DNA of 17,967 nt from Oscillospiraceae bacterium (GTDB lineage: Bacteria > Bacillota > Clostridia > Oscillospirales > Oscillospiraceae): assembly GCA_029067025.1 (NCBI GenBank), contig JAIEFH010000221.1, positions 1 to 17,967 of the forward strand. Reading direction: 5' to 3'. The number at the start of each line of letters is the position of its first letter. Positions within the stretch are counted from its first letter, which is position 1. The translations under genes and the position numbers were made by a program. Shown here one piece after another: positions 1 through 6,364 of this stretch. The notes below the pieces were generated by a model, which was given only the letters and a program-made list of their open reading frames with translations, was not told where the DNA came from and did no database searches.

Positions 1-34
1 ACAAAAAGTCGCCCAGTCCCTTGAAAAAAGCCAT
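1..34 (-). CDS. Small protein, N-terminal fragment (cut by window edge)
   Basis: Only the first 11 codons are in the window; they read MAFFKGLGDFL and continue off the left edge. The ATG (complement of 32-34) has a purine-rich GGGAGGGG ribosome binding site about 8 bases upstream, which makes the start convincing. Short Firmicute proteins with similar N-termini often continue into an Ala/Lys-rich helical segment, sometimes with a zinc ribbon, but this cannot be seen here. The gene lies downstream of folT on the same strand, about 120 bases after its stop, and its start codon is inside a conspicuous inverted repeat (30-128). No function can be assigned. Confidence 0.55.
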   Translation of the reverse strand, partial: MAFFKGLGDFL

Positions 35-128
35 GTCCGCAGCCCCTCCCTATGGAGGAGTTTTTATCACGCCGCCGGAGGCGGCGTGATAAAAACTCCT
101 TTCCATTGAAAAAGTATGCGGACATGGC
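30..128 (-). promoter_or_regulatory. Nested inverted repeat burying a start codon
   Basis: A perfect 20-bp inverted repeat (57-76 with 80-99, 3-base loop GGA on the plus strand) sits inside a perfect 12-bp inverted repeat (30-41 with 117-128). In the minus-strand transcript the 3' arm of the outer stem contains the AUG of the small gene at 1-34. The inner stem's 3' arm ends in CTCC and is followed by TCC, so it could alternatively pair with the GGGAGGGG ribosome binding site. The inner stem has its T-run in the 5' arm and its A-run in the 3' arm on both strands, the reverse of an intrinsic terminator. It is therefore more likely a translational control structure, or a palindromic repeat, than a terminator. 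Confidence 0.6.
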
Positions 129-153
129 ACAAGTTATGCGGTGGGCGGGGCGG

Positions 154-825
154 TCAGTCCTTCCAGGGCTCCGCCTTTTCGCTCTGCTGGGCCTTTTTCT
201 GCCCAATCCACTCCGGCTTTTTCCACAGTCGCAGTTTTGCCGCCTGGTTGGGCAGGAAGCCCATGCGGTGGAGGATGGGCAGCAGGGCGGCGAACAGCGC
301 CGCCAGCATCAACGTCTGGATGGGGAGCATCACGGCGTTTTTGATCGCCCGCTCGCCCACCAGCACCCAGTAGCCCTTGCTGGAGTACCAGAGATAAGCC
401 CCCAAGGACTGCAAAAACACGTTCTGAATGTTGGTGAACAGCTTGGCCAGGAACACCCGCAGCACCGTCACCTCAGCCCGGTAGAGGAACAGGGCGTAGG
501 TAAACGCCCCCAGCATAGTGGTAAAGATGTAGAACGGGTTGTAGCCCCCGTCCGGGTTCATGAAATAGCCCACCGTGTCCTCCACGAAGCCGAACACCAG
601 GGCGTTCACCGGGCCGCCCACCAGGGCGCACAGCGCCCGCCCCAGAAAGCCCCATGAAATTTTGATGCCGCCGGTGCCCACCACGATGGACGGGATGAGG
701 CCCAGCGCCACGCAGGCGGCCACCATCAGCGCGGAAAAAACCAGGGTGCGCAGCGCTTTGGCGTCCTTCGCCGCATCCCGCCAATAGGCGCGGGAGAAGG
801 GCGTTTTGTACAGAGTTTTGGACAT
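154..825 (-). CDS. folT: ECF transporter S component, folate family (FolT-like)
   Basis: A 223-residue integral membrane protein, most like the substrate-binding S component of folate ECF transporters, which would bind folate or a reduced folate outside and pass it through the shared EcfA-A'-T energising module. About six hydrophobic segments are visible, starting with a helix after LRTLVFSALM and including a Gly-rich LVGGPVNALVFGFVEDTVGYFM stretch with the acidic pair typical of the family. The ATG at 825 was chosen over a longer frame because AAAGGAGGTC lies 6-8 bases upstream. No ATPase or T component is present in the window, so they must be encoded elsewhere. The upstream THF riboswitch (905-1037) independently supports the folate assignment. 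The polar C-terminal tail (about 25 residues, Lys/Glu-rich) is cytosolic by inference. Confidence 0.87.
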   Translation of the reverse strand: MSKTLYKTPFSRAYWRDAAKDAKALRTLVFSALMVAACVALGLIPSIVVGTGGIKISWGFLGRALCALVGGPVNALVFGFVEDTVGYFMNPDGGYNPFYIFTTMLGAFTYALFLYRAEVTVLRVFLAKLFTNIQNVFLQSLGAYLWYSSKGYWVLVGERAIKNAVMLPIQTLMLAALFAALLPILHRMGFLPNQAAKLRLWKKPEWIGQKKAQQSEKAEPWKD

Positions 826-832
826 AAAAAGA

Positions 833-881
833 CCTCCTTTGTTTTCTCGGCAGCCCAAACGGGTATGCCGCACAAAGGAAG
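833..881 (-). promoter_or_regulatory. Shine-Dalgarno sequestering hairpin of folT
   Basis: In the minus-strand RNA, CUUCCUUUGU (872-881) is complementary over 10 positions, one of them G-U, to ACAAAGGAGG (833-842), the folT ribosome binding site. The bases between them fold as CGGCA..CCC / GGG..UGCCG, so the whole forms one extended stem. It lies about 25 bases downstream of the riboswitch aptamer and there is no U-run, so the expression platform appears to act on translation rather than termination. Confidence 0.7.
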
Positions 882-904
882 CCCATAACGCGATCCCATC
901 ATGC

Positions 905-1037
905 GGCAGCGGGATGCGGGGCGCGCACTGCAAGTGGGCCGCTGGAAAGCAGCCTGCTTTTCGTCCGGCGGACAACTCCCCGTCCCGCCGGCACTGTGGA
1001 GGCGGAAGCCTCACAACACGCGCGCTCCTACTCTGCC
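905..1037 (-). promoter_or_regulatory. Tetrahydrofolate (THF) class I riboswitch aptamer
   Basis: Read on the minus strand, the element begins GGCAG-AGUAG and ends GCAUCCCG-CUGCC, so the ends pair as P1 and carry the conserved AGUAG and GCAUCC-type motifs of the THF riboswitch. Next inward, GGAGCGCGC pairs with GCGCGCCCC as P2 with one mismatch. A P3 stem (CCGGC..GCCGG) carries a GACGGGGAGUUGU-like loop and is followed directly by ACGAA, as in characterised members. The conserved GUUAAGU strand seems split by an extra hairpin at 995-1015. Its position between a promoter and folT fits perfectly. The identification is from remembered consensus, not a covariance search. Confidence 0.78.
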
Positions 1038-1047
1038 TGTTGGGGAT

Positions 1048-1076
1048 AGTGTACTCCACTGTGGGAAGAATTGCAA
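1048..1076 (-). promoter_or_regulatory. Sigma-A promoter of folT
   Basis: On the minus strand TTGCAA (1071-1076) is separated by 17 bases from TACACT (1048-1053). Transcription would start near 1041, a few bases before the riboswitch P1 stem begins at 1037, which supports both calls. Confidence 0.7.
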
Positions 1077-1105
1077 GTGGCGATATGCCCAAACCATGGC
1101 AGTTC

Positions 1106-1143
1106 TTAAGCTGAATTTAAACATTTTCCTACTTGCAGCTTAA
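1106..1143. promoter_or_regulatory. Inverted repeat overlapping the two-component promoter
   Basis: TTAAGCTG (1106-1113) and CAGCTTAA (1136-1143) are perfect 8-bp inverted arms separated by 22 bases. The right arm overlaps the -35 element of the promoter at 1133-1161. The centre lies between the divergent folT and two-component promoters. It is a candidate operator, possibly for autoregulation, but no protein can be assigned from sequence alone. Confidence 0.4.
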
Positions 1144-1161
1144 TCGGGTTGCTGGTAACAT
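1133..1161 (+). promoter_or_regulatory. Sigma-A promoter of the two-component operon
   Basis: TTGCAG (1133-1138), a 17-base spacer, and TAACAT (1156-1161). A start near 1168 would give a leader of roughly 195 bases before the response regulator ATG at 1365. Confidence 0.55.
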
Positions 1162-1190
1162 GAGAAGCGTGGAGCCGTCGTGAGCAGCCG

Positions 1191-1302
1191 TTAGGCCGCA
1201 AAGCGGCCATAGGCCTAAGCCGCGCAAAGCGCGGCCCACGGCAAGGATGGAGCGGAGCGAAGGCAAAAGCCCAAGGCCCACGAGGTGGGACTGGGTTTTG
1301 CC
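1191..1302 (+). repeat. Tandem GC-rich hairpins in the regulator leader
   Basis: The stretch between 1077 and 1364 carries no gene; its 3' part is a run of hairpins. GGCCGC-AAA-GCGGCC lies at 1194-1208, within a TTAGGCC..GGCCTAA repeat. GCCGCGC-AAA-GCGCGGC lies at 1219-1235. At 1262-1302 a long stem (GGCAAAA..TTTTGCC) encloses CCCAC-GAG-GTGGG. Two of them share an AAA loop. None has a U-run after it. This could be a structured leader of the regulator mRNA or a dispersed intergenic repeat family. Confidence 0.55.
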
Positions 1303-1364
1303 TGAAACGCAGCGAAGCCGCGCGTTGCGAACAGGCGGAACGTGACAGCAGGAGGAGATTTGAT

Positions 1365-2069
1365 ATGTACACGGTGCTCATCTGCGACGACGACAAGGAC
1401 ATCGTATCGGCGCTTGAAATTTACCTGACCAGCGAGGGCTACAAAACGGTGTCCGCCTACAACGGGGAGCAGGCCATCCGGGCGGTGAACGAGGGGGACA
1501 TTGACCTGATCCTCATGGACATTATGATGCCCCAGCTGGACGGCATCCGGGCCACGGCGCGGCTGCGGGAGTCCGGGGGCAACATCCCTATCATCCTGCT
1601 CACCGCCAAGAGCGAGGACAGCGACAAGGTGCTGGGGCTGAACATCGGCGCGGACGACTATATCACCAAGCCCTTCAACCCCATCGAGGTGCTGGCCCGG
1701 GTGAAGAGCCAGCTGCGCCGGTACACCACCCTGGGGGGCAAGGTTTCCGTCCAGGAGGAGGACGGCACACTGCGCAACGGCAGCATCGTCATGGACGATG
1801 AGGCGAAGTCGGTGACGGTGGACGGCGATCCGGTGAGCCTGACGCCCATCGAGTACAACATCCTGCGCCTGCTGATGAAGAATCTGGGCCGGGTGTACTC
1901 CACGGCGCAGATCTATGAGCAGGTGTGGAACGACCCGGCGCTGGGCAGCGAGAACACGGTGGCCGTCCACATCCGGCACCTGAGGGAAAAGATCGAGATC
2001 GACCCGGCCAACCCCCGGTATCTGAAGGTCGTGTGGGGCCTGGGCTATAAAATGGAGAAGATGGCATGA
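1365..2069 (+). CDS. OmpR/PhoB-family response regulator
   Basis: A 234-residue DNA-binding response regulator. The N-terminal receiver domain (about 1-120) has the acidic pair D8-D9, the phospho-acceptor D52 in LILMDIMMP, T80 in IILLTAKS, and K102 in the ITKPF motif. The C-terminal winged helix (about 135-230) is of the OmpR type, with LTPIEYNILRLLMKN and the VAVHIRHLREKIE recognition helix followed by VWGLGYKM. The start has GGAGGAG 8 bases upstream. It overlaps the kinase gene by an ATGA junction, so the pair is translationally coupled. All key residues are intact. The target genes are not evident; no clear binding half-sites were identified apart from the inverted repeat near the promoter. 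Confidence 0.95.
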   Translation: MYTVLICDDDKDIVSALEIYLTSEGYKTVSAYNGEQAIRAVNEGDIDLILMDIMMPQLDGIRATARLRESGGNIPIILLTAKSEDSDKVLGLNIGADDYITKPFNPIEVLARVKSQLRRYTTLGGKVSVQEEDGTLRNGSIVMDDEAKSVTVDGDPVSLTPIEYNILRLLMKNLGRVYSTAQIYEQVWNDPALGSENTVAVHIRHLREKIEIDPANPRYLKVVWGLGYKMEKMA

Positions 2070-4459
2070 AGTGGCGGGAAAATATGGCGATGAAGGCCCT
2101 GGCCTTCATCGCGGCGGTGGCGGCATTCACCGCCGCCGCCATCATGGGCTGGTATCAACTGGCCAACTTCAACGCGCTGTGGGACGCCGACTATTCCGGC
2201 GGCTACAGCTACACCCGGCGCTATCTCATTCAGCAGGACTACCCCTCGGTGCGCAGTCTGGTGGACCTCAAGGAAAGAGAGGCGGCGGGGGCGGAGCTGA
2301 CCTATGGGGATAAACGGAGCCTGGAGCAGCTGGAGGCGGAATTTGACCCCAGCGCCACCAACCTGCGCTGGCAGCTGCTGGATGGGGACGGCAAGTTTAT
2401 CTACGGCAACAGTCCGGAGGGCAGCATCCCAGCGGAGGTAGATTGCTGGTGGGAATATACCCGGAGCAAGGCGGAGGAACCCGGCATCAGCATCGAGATA
2501 GACTGGGTGTATTGGGAGAGCATCCCCTGGAGGGACGCCCTGAACTATGCGGAATACGACGGGGAGTGCTGTAACGACCTGTGGCAGGAATGGCTGCCCA
2601 GCCTGGTGGGAATGGCCTGGGAATATGCCGAGGAGGCTGTCCCGCAGGATGGGGCGGCGCGGCGGTATCGCGTCGTGCAGGATTTCGACAGCGCGGAGGT
2701 AACGCAGAACATGGTGCTGGCGGATGACAGCGGCTATACCTGCGTACTGCGGGTAGCGACCCCGGAGGGGATGTACATCTACGCCCCCACAATAGGGGCC
2801 TGTCTGGAGGCCAATCAGTTCGGCTATATCTTCGACGTGAACAGCCTGATGTGGGAGCTGACGCCGGAGGCGGCGGAAGAGGCCGCGGAGGCTGAGGCGG
2901 CGAGGGTTGCGGAGGAGGAGACCTTCAACCTGGTCCTGTGGGTGGACGACGAGCTCCGGGTGGACGACCAATACCGCAAAGCCGCCGTTAGACTGGAGGA
3001 GTGGCAGGCCGACCGGGAGGGGTATCTGGCGGCCACCATCGTGCAGGGCGTGGTGGGCCTGCTGCTGATGGCGTACCTGTGCTGCGGCGCGGGCCATAAG
3101 AGCGGGGTGGAGGGGGTCTACCTCAACTGGTTCCACCGGCTGCCCGGTGATGTACTGTTGTTTGTGATGTTCCTGGGCGGCGTGGCGGCTGTGGGCATTG
3201 GAATTGATGTGACCCTGAGCGGCTATATGTACAGGCCCATGTATATCCAACTGCTCTGCATCGGGGTGGCGGTGGCTGTGGCGGCGGCCCTGGGTATTGG
3301 GGCGCTGATCACGGTGTGCGCCCGGTGCAAGGCCCGCACCCTGCTGCGCAACACCTGGACGTGGGCGGTGTGCGGCTGGTGCTGGAGGGTGTTTGTACGG
3401 TTTTGGTGCTGGCTGAGTGAGCTGTTCGGGACGATGGGGCGGGCTGTCCAGGCCATCCCCCTGGTATGGAAGGCGGTGCTGGGCTGTATGGCGTATACGC
3501 TTTTTTCGATCGTTACCATGGAATGGGGCGGGGGGCTGTGGCTGCTGGTGACCTTCCTGGCGTCGGTCTACCTGTGCGGGTGGGCCTACCAGTGGAAGAA
3601 GATCCGCCACGGCACCCAGGAGATCATCGGCGGCAACCCCAATTACCACATTGACACCCGGCATATGCTCCCCGACCTGCGGGGCCATGCCGACGAGCTG
3701 AACAACCTGGGTCACGCCATCTCGGCGGCGGTGGACGACCGGCTGAAGAGCGAGCATTTCAAGGCGGAGCTCATCACCAACGTGTCCCACGATTTGAAAA
3801 CGCCGCTGACCTCCATCATCAACTACGTGGATCTGTTGAAGAAGGAGGACATCGACAACCCTAAGGCGGCGGAGTATATCGAGGTGCTGGATCGGAAGAG
3901 CCAGCGGCTGAAAAAGCTCACCGAGGATCTGGTGGAGGCGTCCAAGGCGTCCACTGGAAACCTGACGGTGAACTGGGAGCGGTTGGACTGGGCCCAGCTC
4001 ATCGACCAGGCTCTGGGCGAGACCGGCGAGCGGCTGGAGGCCCAGAAGCTGACGGTGGTGCGCTCCCTGCCCGAGGGGCCCATGTGGGTGGAGGCGGACG
4101 GGCGGCACCTGTGGCGTGTGCTGGACAATCTGCTGACCAACTGCGCCAAGTATGCCCTGCCCGGCACCCGGGTGTATGTGGATCTGCGGGAGAGCGGCGG
4201 CTGGGCGGTGCTGTCGGTGAAGAACATCTCCCGGGAGGCGCTGGACATCCCCGCCGAGCGGCTCATGGAGCGGTTTGTGCGGGGGGATGAGTCCCGCAAC
4301 CAGGCGGGCAGCGGGCTGGGGCTGTCCATCGCCCAGTCGCTGACCGAGCTCCAGCACGGCAGATTCGAGATCGCCATTGACGGCGACCTGTTCAAGGCCA
4401 TCGTCACCCTGCCCCTGGCGGGAAACCGGTCCCAGGATCCCATTCAATTGATTTTGTAA
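2066..4459 (+). CDS. Multi-pass sensor histidine kinase
   Basis: A 797-residue membrane kinase that should phosphorylate the upstream-encoded regulator. A first transmembrane helix (about 9-29) is followed by a large, acidic, Trp/Tyr-rich outside region (about 30-318) that ends in an Ala/Glu-rich helix (265-286). Then come several membrane segments (about 319-341, 361-382, 392-417, 465-485, 489-508). The HisKA helix has the phospho-acceptor H575 in NVSHDLKTPLTSI. The ATPase domain has an N-box (LDNLLTNCAKYA, 686-697), then FVRGDESRN (737-745) and the GSGLGLS loop (748-754). The usual DxGxGI segment between them is replaced by KNISREALDIP, as in one clostridial kinase subfamily. There is no HAMP domain clearly visible. 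The sensor ligand is unknown. Translation is coupled by the ATGA overlap; a terminator follows. Confidence 0.93.
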   Translation: MKWRENMAMKALAFIAAVAAFTAAAIMGWYQLANFNALWDADYSGGYSYTRRYLIQQDYPSVRSLVDLKEREAAGAELTYGDKRSLEQLEAEFDPSATNLRWQLLDGDGKFIYGNSPEGSIPAEVDCWWEYTRSKAEEPGISIEIDWVYWESIPWRDALNYAEYDGECCNDLWQEWLPSLVGMAWEYAEEAVPQDGAARRYRVVQDFDSAEVTQNMVLADDSGYTCVLRVATPEGMYIYAPTIGACLEANQFGYIFDVNSLMWELTPEAAEEAAEAEAARVAEEETFNLVLWVDDELRVDDQYRKAAVRLEEWQADREGYLAATIVQGVVGLLLMAYLCCGAGHKSGVEGVYLNWFHRLPGDVLLFVMFLGGVAAVGIGIDVTLSGYMYRPMYIQLLCIGVAVAVAAALGIGALITVCARCKARTLLRNTWTWAVCGWCWRVFVRFWCWLSELFGTMGRAVQAIPLVWKAVLGCMAYTLFSIVTMEWGGGLWLLVTFLASVYLCGWAYQWKKIRHGTQEIIGGNPNYHIDTRHMLPDLRGHADELNNLGHAISAAVDDRLKSEHFKAELITNVSHDLKTPLTSIINYVDLLKKEDIDNPKAAEYIEVLDRKSQRLKKLTEDLVEASKASTGNLTVNWERLDWAQLIDQALGETGERLEAQKLTVVRSLPEGPMWVEADGRHLWRVLDNLLTNCAKYALPGTRVYVDLRESGGWAVLSVKNISREALDIPAERLMERFVRGDESRNQAGSGLGLSIAQSLTELQHGRFEIAIDGDLFKAIVTLPLAGNRSQDPIQLIL

Positions 4460-4462
4460 AGC

Positions 4463-4491
4463 AAAGCCCCCGGCTCAAGCCGGGGGCTTTT
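4463..4491 (+). terminator. Intrinsic terminator of the two-component operon
   Basis: AAAGCCCCCGGCT and its complement AGCCGGGGGCTTT close a 4-base CAAG... loop, with a final T; it starts 3 bases after the kinase stop codon. The symmetric A and T tracts mean it could act on both strands. Confidence 0.9.
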
Positions 4492-4522
4492 GCGGGCGGT
4501 TCCGCCATTAGACGCCCTTCGC

Positions 4523-4551
4523 TTGACGGGACGGCGCTTATTTGATAAGAT
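4523..4551 (+). promoter_or_regulatory. Sigma-A promoter of the glycosyltransferase gene
   Basis: TTGACG (4523-4528), 17 bases, TAAGAT (4546-4551). A start near 4558 is followed by a 7-bp hairpin (4568-4574 with 4579-4585) that would hide the GGAGG before the alternative GTG at 4593. Confidence 0.7.
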
Positions 4552-4619
4552 AACTCTTACATTTTCCCCGCCCCGGAGGGGGCGGAGAGAATGTGGAAAA
4601 CCCTTTGGGAGGTCAGGCC

Positions 4620-5588
4620 ATGCGCGGCAACACTCTTTACATTGTGGTTCCCTGCTACAACGAGGAGGAGGTTCTCCCCGAGACCGCCCGGCGGCTGGGG
4701 GACAAGCTCCGCGCCCTCATGAACGCCGGGAAGATCAGCCCGCAAAGCCGTGTGCTGTTCGTCAACGACGGCTCCAAGGACAGAACCTGGGAGATCATCG
4801 CCCGGCTTCACAGGGAGAACCATCTGCTGTGCGGCGTGGATCTGTCCCGGAACCGGGGGCACCAGAACGCCCTGCTGGCGGGGCTGATGACCGCCAAGGA
4901 CAGGGCGGATATGGTCATCTCCATGGACGCCGACCTCCAGGATGACGTGGACGCGGCGGACGCCATGGTGGACAAGTACCTGGCCGGAGCGGACATCGTG
5001 TACGGCGTGCGCTCCTCCCGCAAGACGGACACCTTTTTCAAGCGCACCACCGCCGAGGCGTTCTACCGCCTGATGAACCTGCTGGGGGCGGAGACGGTGT
5101 TCAACCACGCGGACTACCGCCTCATGTCCCGCCGGGCGCTGGAGGGGCTCAGCCAGTTCAAAGAGGTCAACCTGTTTCTCCGGGGCATCGTGCCCATGAT
5201 CGGCTACCCCACCGACACGGTGGAGTACGAGCGGGGGAAGCGCTTTGCCGGGGAGAGCAAGTATCCGCTGAAAAAGATGATGGCCTTCGCGCTGGAGGGG
5301 GTCACGTCCCTGTCGGTGAAACCCCTGCGGATGATTACCGCTCTGGGCTTCCTGGTGTTCTTTGTGTCGCTCATCATGATCGTGTACAACGTAGCGCGCT
5401 GGGCCACGGGGAACACTGTCACCGGCTGGGCCAGCCTGGCCTGCTCGGTGTGGCTCATCGGCGGGCTGATCCTGCTGTCCCTGGGCGTCATCGGGGAGTA
5501 TCTGGGCAAGCTGTATCTGGAGAGCAAGGAACGGCCCCGCTTCCTCATCCGGGAGGTGTTGGACGGGGAGGATGAGGGAAAGGGCTGA
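4620..5588 (+). CDS. Polyprenyl-phosphate glycosyltransferase, GT2 (DPM1/GtrB-like)
   Basis: A 322-residue family 2 glycosyltransferase that would move a sugar from a nucleotide sugar to undecaprenyl phosphate on the inner membrane face, giving a donor for later surface glycosylation. The GT-A domain shows YIVVPCYNEEEVL near the N-terminus, VNDGS (48-52), LSRNRGHQNAL (75-85) and the metal-binding MDADLQDD (102-109). Two C-terminal membrane helices (about 241-258 and 271-290), the second followed by GEYLGKLYLESKERP, are typical of the GtrB/DPM1-like group. ATG 4620 is preferred because GGGAGG lies 6 bases upstream; a GTG at 4593 would add nine residues. It has its own promoter, and no terminator is obvious after it. 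The sugar and acceptor cannot be predicted; no flippase or polymer ligase is nearby. Confidence 0.9.
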   Translation: MRGNTLYIVVPCYNEEEVLPETARRLGDKLRALMNAGKISPQSRVLFVNDGSKDRTWEIIARLHRENHLLCGVDLSRNRGHQNALLAGLMTAKDRADMVISMDADLQDDVDAADAMVDKYLAGADIVYGVRSSRKTDTFFKRTTAEAFYRLMNLLGAETVFNHADYRLMSRRALEGLSQFKEVNLFLRGIVPMIGYPTDTVEYERGKRFAGESKYPLKKMMAFALEGVTSLSVKPLRMITALGFLVFFVSLIMIVYNVARWATGNTVTGWASLACSVWLIGGLILLSLGVIGEYLGKLYLESKERPRFLIREVLDGEDEGKG

Positions 5589-5656
5589 GCGGCCCCGCGA
5601 AAATAGCCGGAATTTTGACAAAGTATTAAACCTTTCTAAACAATGGATGAATCCCC

Positions 5657-5685
5657 TTGCATTTTTTCCCGAACCGTCATAAAAT
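5657..5685 (+). promoter_or_regulatory. Sigma-A promoter of the 152-residue protein gene
   Basis: TTGCAT (5657-5662), 17 bases, TAAAAT (5680-5685). A start near 5692 leaves a leader of about 95 bases that is GC-rich and can pair locally (GGCGGCG..CGCCGC). Confidence 0.65.
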
Positions 5686-5787
5686 AGGGTCAGTGGATCG
5701 GAGGAGCTGAAACGGCCCTCCATATGAGGCGGCGAAAACCGCGCCGCTGGGCGGCGGCCCACATAATTTCATCAGGAGGTAATTCCC

Positions 5788-6246
5788 ATGAGCATTGACT
5801 ATGAAAGCCTGAAGGACAAAGCTGTGGTCCTCGCCCAGGAAGGCGTGACCAAGGCAAAGGAGATCACCGGAACCGGCGTGGCCAAGGCCCGCGAGCTGGC
5901 GGATACGGGCATCGCCAAGGCTAAGGAGCTGGCCGAGATCGGCAAGTTGAAGGTGAGCAATTCCACCGAGCAGGAGGCCATCCGCAAGGCCTATTCCGAG
6001 CTGGGCAAGCTGTACTACGCCGAGCGGGGTTCCGCCCCCGAGGCCGCTTACGCGGACGCCTGCCAGCGCATCAGCGATTCCCTGGCCCGCATCTCCTACA
6101 ATAACGAGCGCATCGCGGACATCAAGTCCGCCGGCCATCTGACCGACGATGAGGTGGAGGAGGTTCCCGCCGAGGAGCCGGCCTGCTGCGAGGAGCCCAC
6201 GGCGGACGAGCCCTGCTGCTGTGAGGAGCCCAAGGACGAGGAGTAA
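5788..6246 (+). CDS. Uncharacterised helical protein with 11-residue repeats and Cys-rich tail
   Basis: A 152-residue, cytosolic, highly charged protein without a signal peptide. Residues 18-50 hold three tandem 11-residue repeats (EGVTKAKEITG, TGVAKARELAD, TGIAKAKELAE). Residues 58-113 form a second helical region (EQEAIRKAYSELGKLYYAERG ... RISYNNERIADIKS) that is the recognisable core of a common clostridial family of unknown function. From about 119 the chain is acidic (DDEVEEVPAEEP) and carries cysteines 133-134 and 143-145 between Glu-Pro pairs. In related proteins, as far as I recall, a zinc ribbon sits at this end; here the Cys spacing (CC, CCC) does not form one. AGGAGG lies 9 bases before the ATG. 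The gene has its own promoter and a terminator at 6365-6395. Function unknown; a membrane-surface or stress role is only a guess. Confidence 0.85.
   Translation: MSIDYESLKDKAVVLAQEGVTKAKEITGTGVAKARELADTGIAKAKELAEIGKLKVSNSTEQEAIRKAYSELGKLYYAERGSAPEAAYADACQRISDSLARISYNNERIADIKSAGHLTDDEVEEVPAEEPACCEEPTADEPCCCEEPKDEE
5839..5937 (+). repeat. Three 33-base (11-codon) tandem repeats
   Basis: Three in-frame 33-base units inside the preceding gene encode consensus xGxxKAKELxx. The DNA copies are diverged at third positions while the protein pattern is kept, so the repeat is maintained at protein level. An 11-residue period suits an 11/3 amphipathic helix. Confidence 0.75.
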
Positions 6247-6274
6247 ATAGAAAAGGCGGCCCCGGCGCTATGAG

Positions 6275-6340
6275 GGCATGGTTGGTAAAGAACCTTACAA
6301 AAACAGAAAGAATGTAAGGCAATCACCGAAAAACCATGCC
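6275..6340. repeat. Nested inverted repeat of unknown role
   Basis: GGCATGGTT (6275-6283) and AACCATGCC (6332-6340) are perfect 9-bp arms. Inside, GGT pairs with ACC, and CCTTAC (6293-6298) pairs with GTAAGG (6314-6319), leaving a 15-base A-rich loop. There is no U-run after it, and a separate terminator follows at 6365. It may be a 3' UTR structure, a small RNA body or a degenerate mobile palindrome; I do not recognise it as a known riboswitch. Confidence 0.5.
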
Positions 6341-6364
6341 AATGTGACACAATTTAATACTCCG

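Noticed and set aside
57..99. Intrinsic terminator for folT
   Set aside because: The stem is preceded by T-run and followed by A-run on both strands, opposite to terminator polarity; kept as a regulatory or repeat structure instead.
826..1092. Longer folT reading frame beginning near 1092
   Set aside because: The extension would translate the riboswitch and the anti-SD structure; a strong ribosome binding site directly precedes ATG 825.
2045..4447. A very long open frame on the minus strand opposite the histidine kinase
   Set aside because: Its product is rich in Pro, Gln, His and Arg with no domain, as expected for the complement of a GC-rich gene; the plus-strand kinase has complete motifs. 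The same reasoning removes long opposite-strand frames at 4557-5762, 10364-12379 and 16476-17519, and the plus-strand frames over nrdD and nrdG.
4593..4619. GTG start that would add nine residues to the glycosyltransferase
   Set aside because: The possible upstream GGAGG lies in a perfect 7-bp hairpin, and the extra residues are not part of the family's N-terminus; ATG 4620 has a clean GGGAGG.
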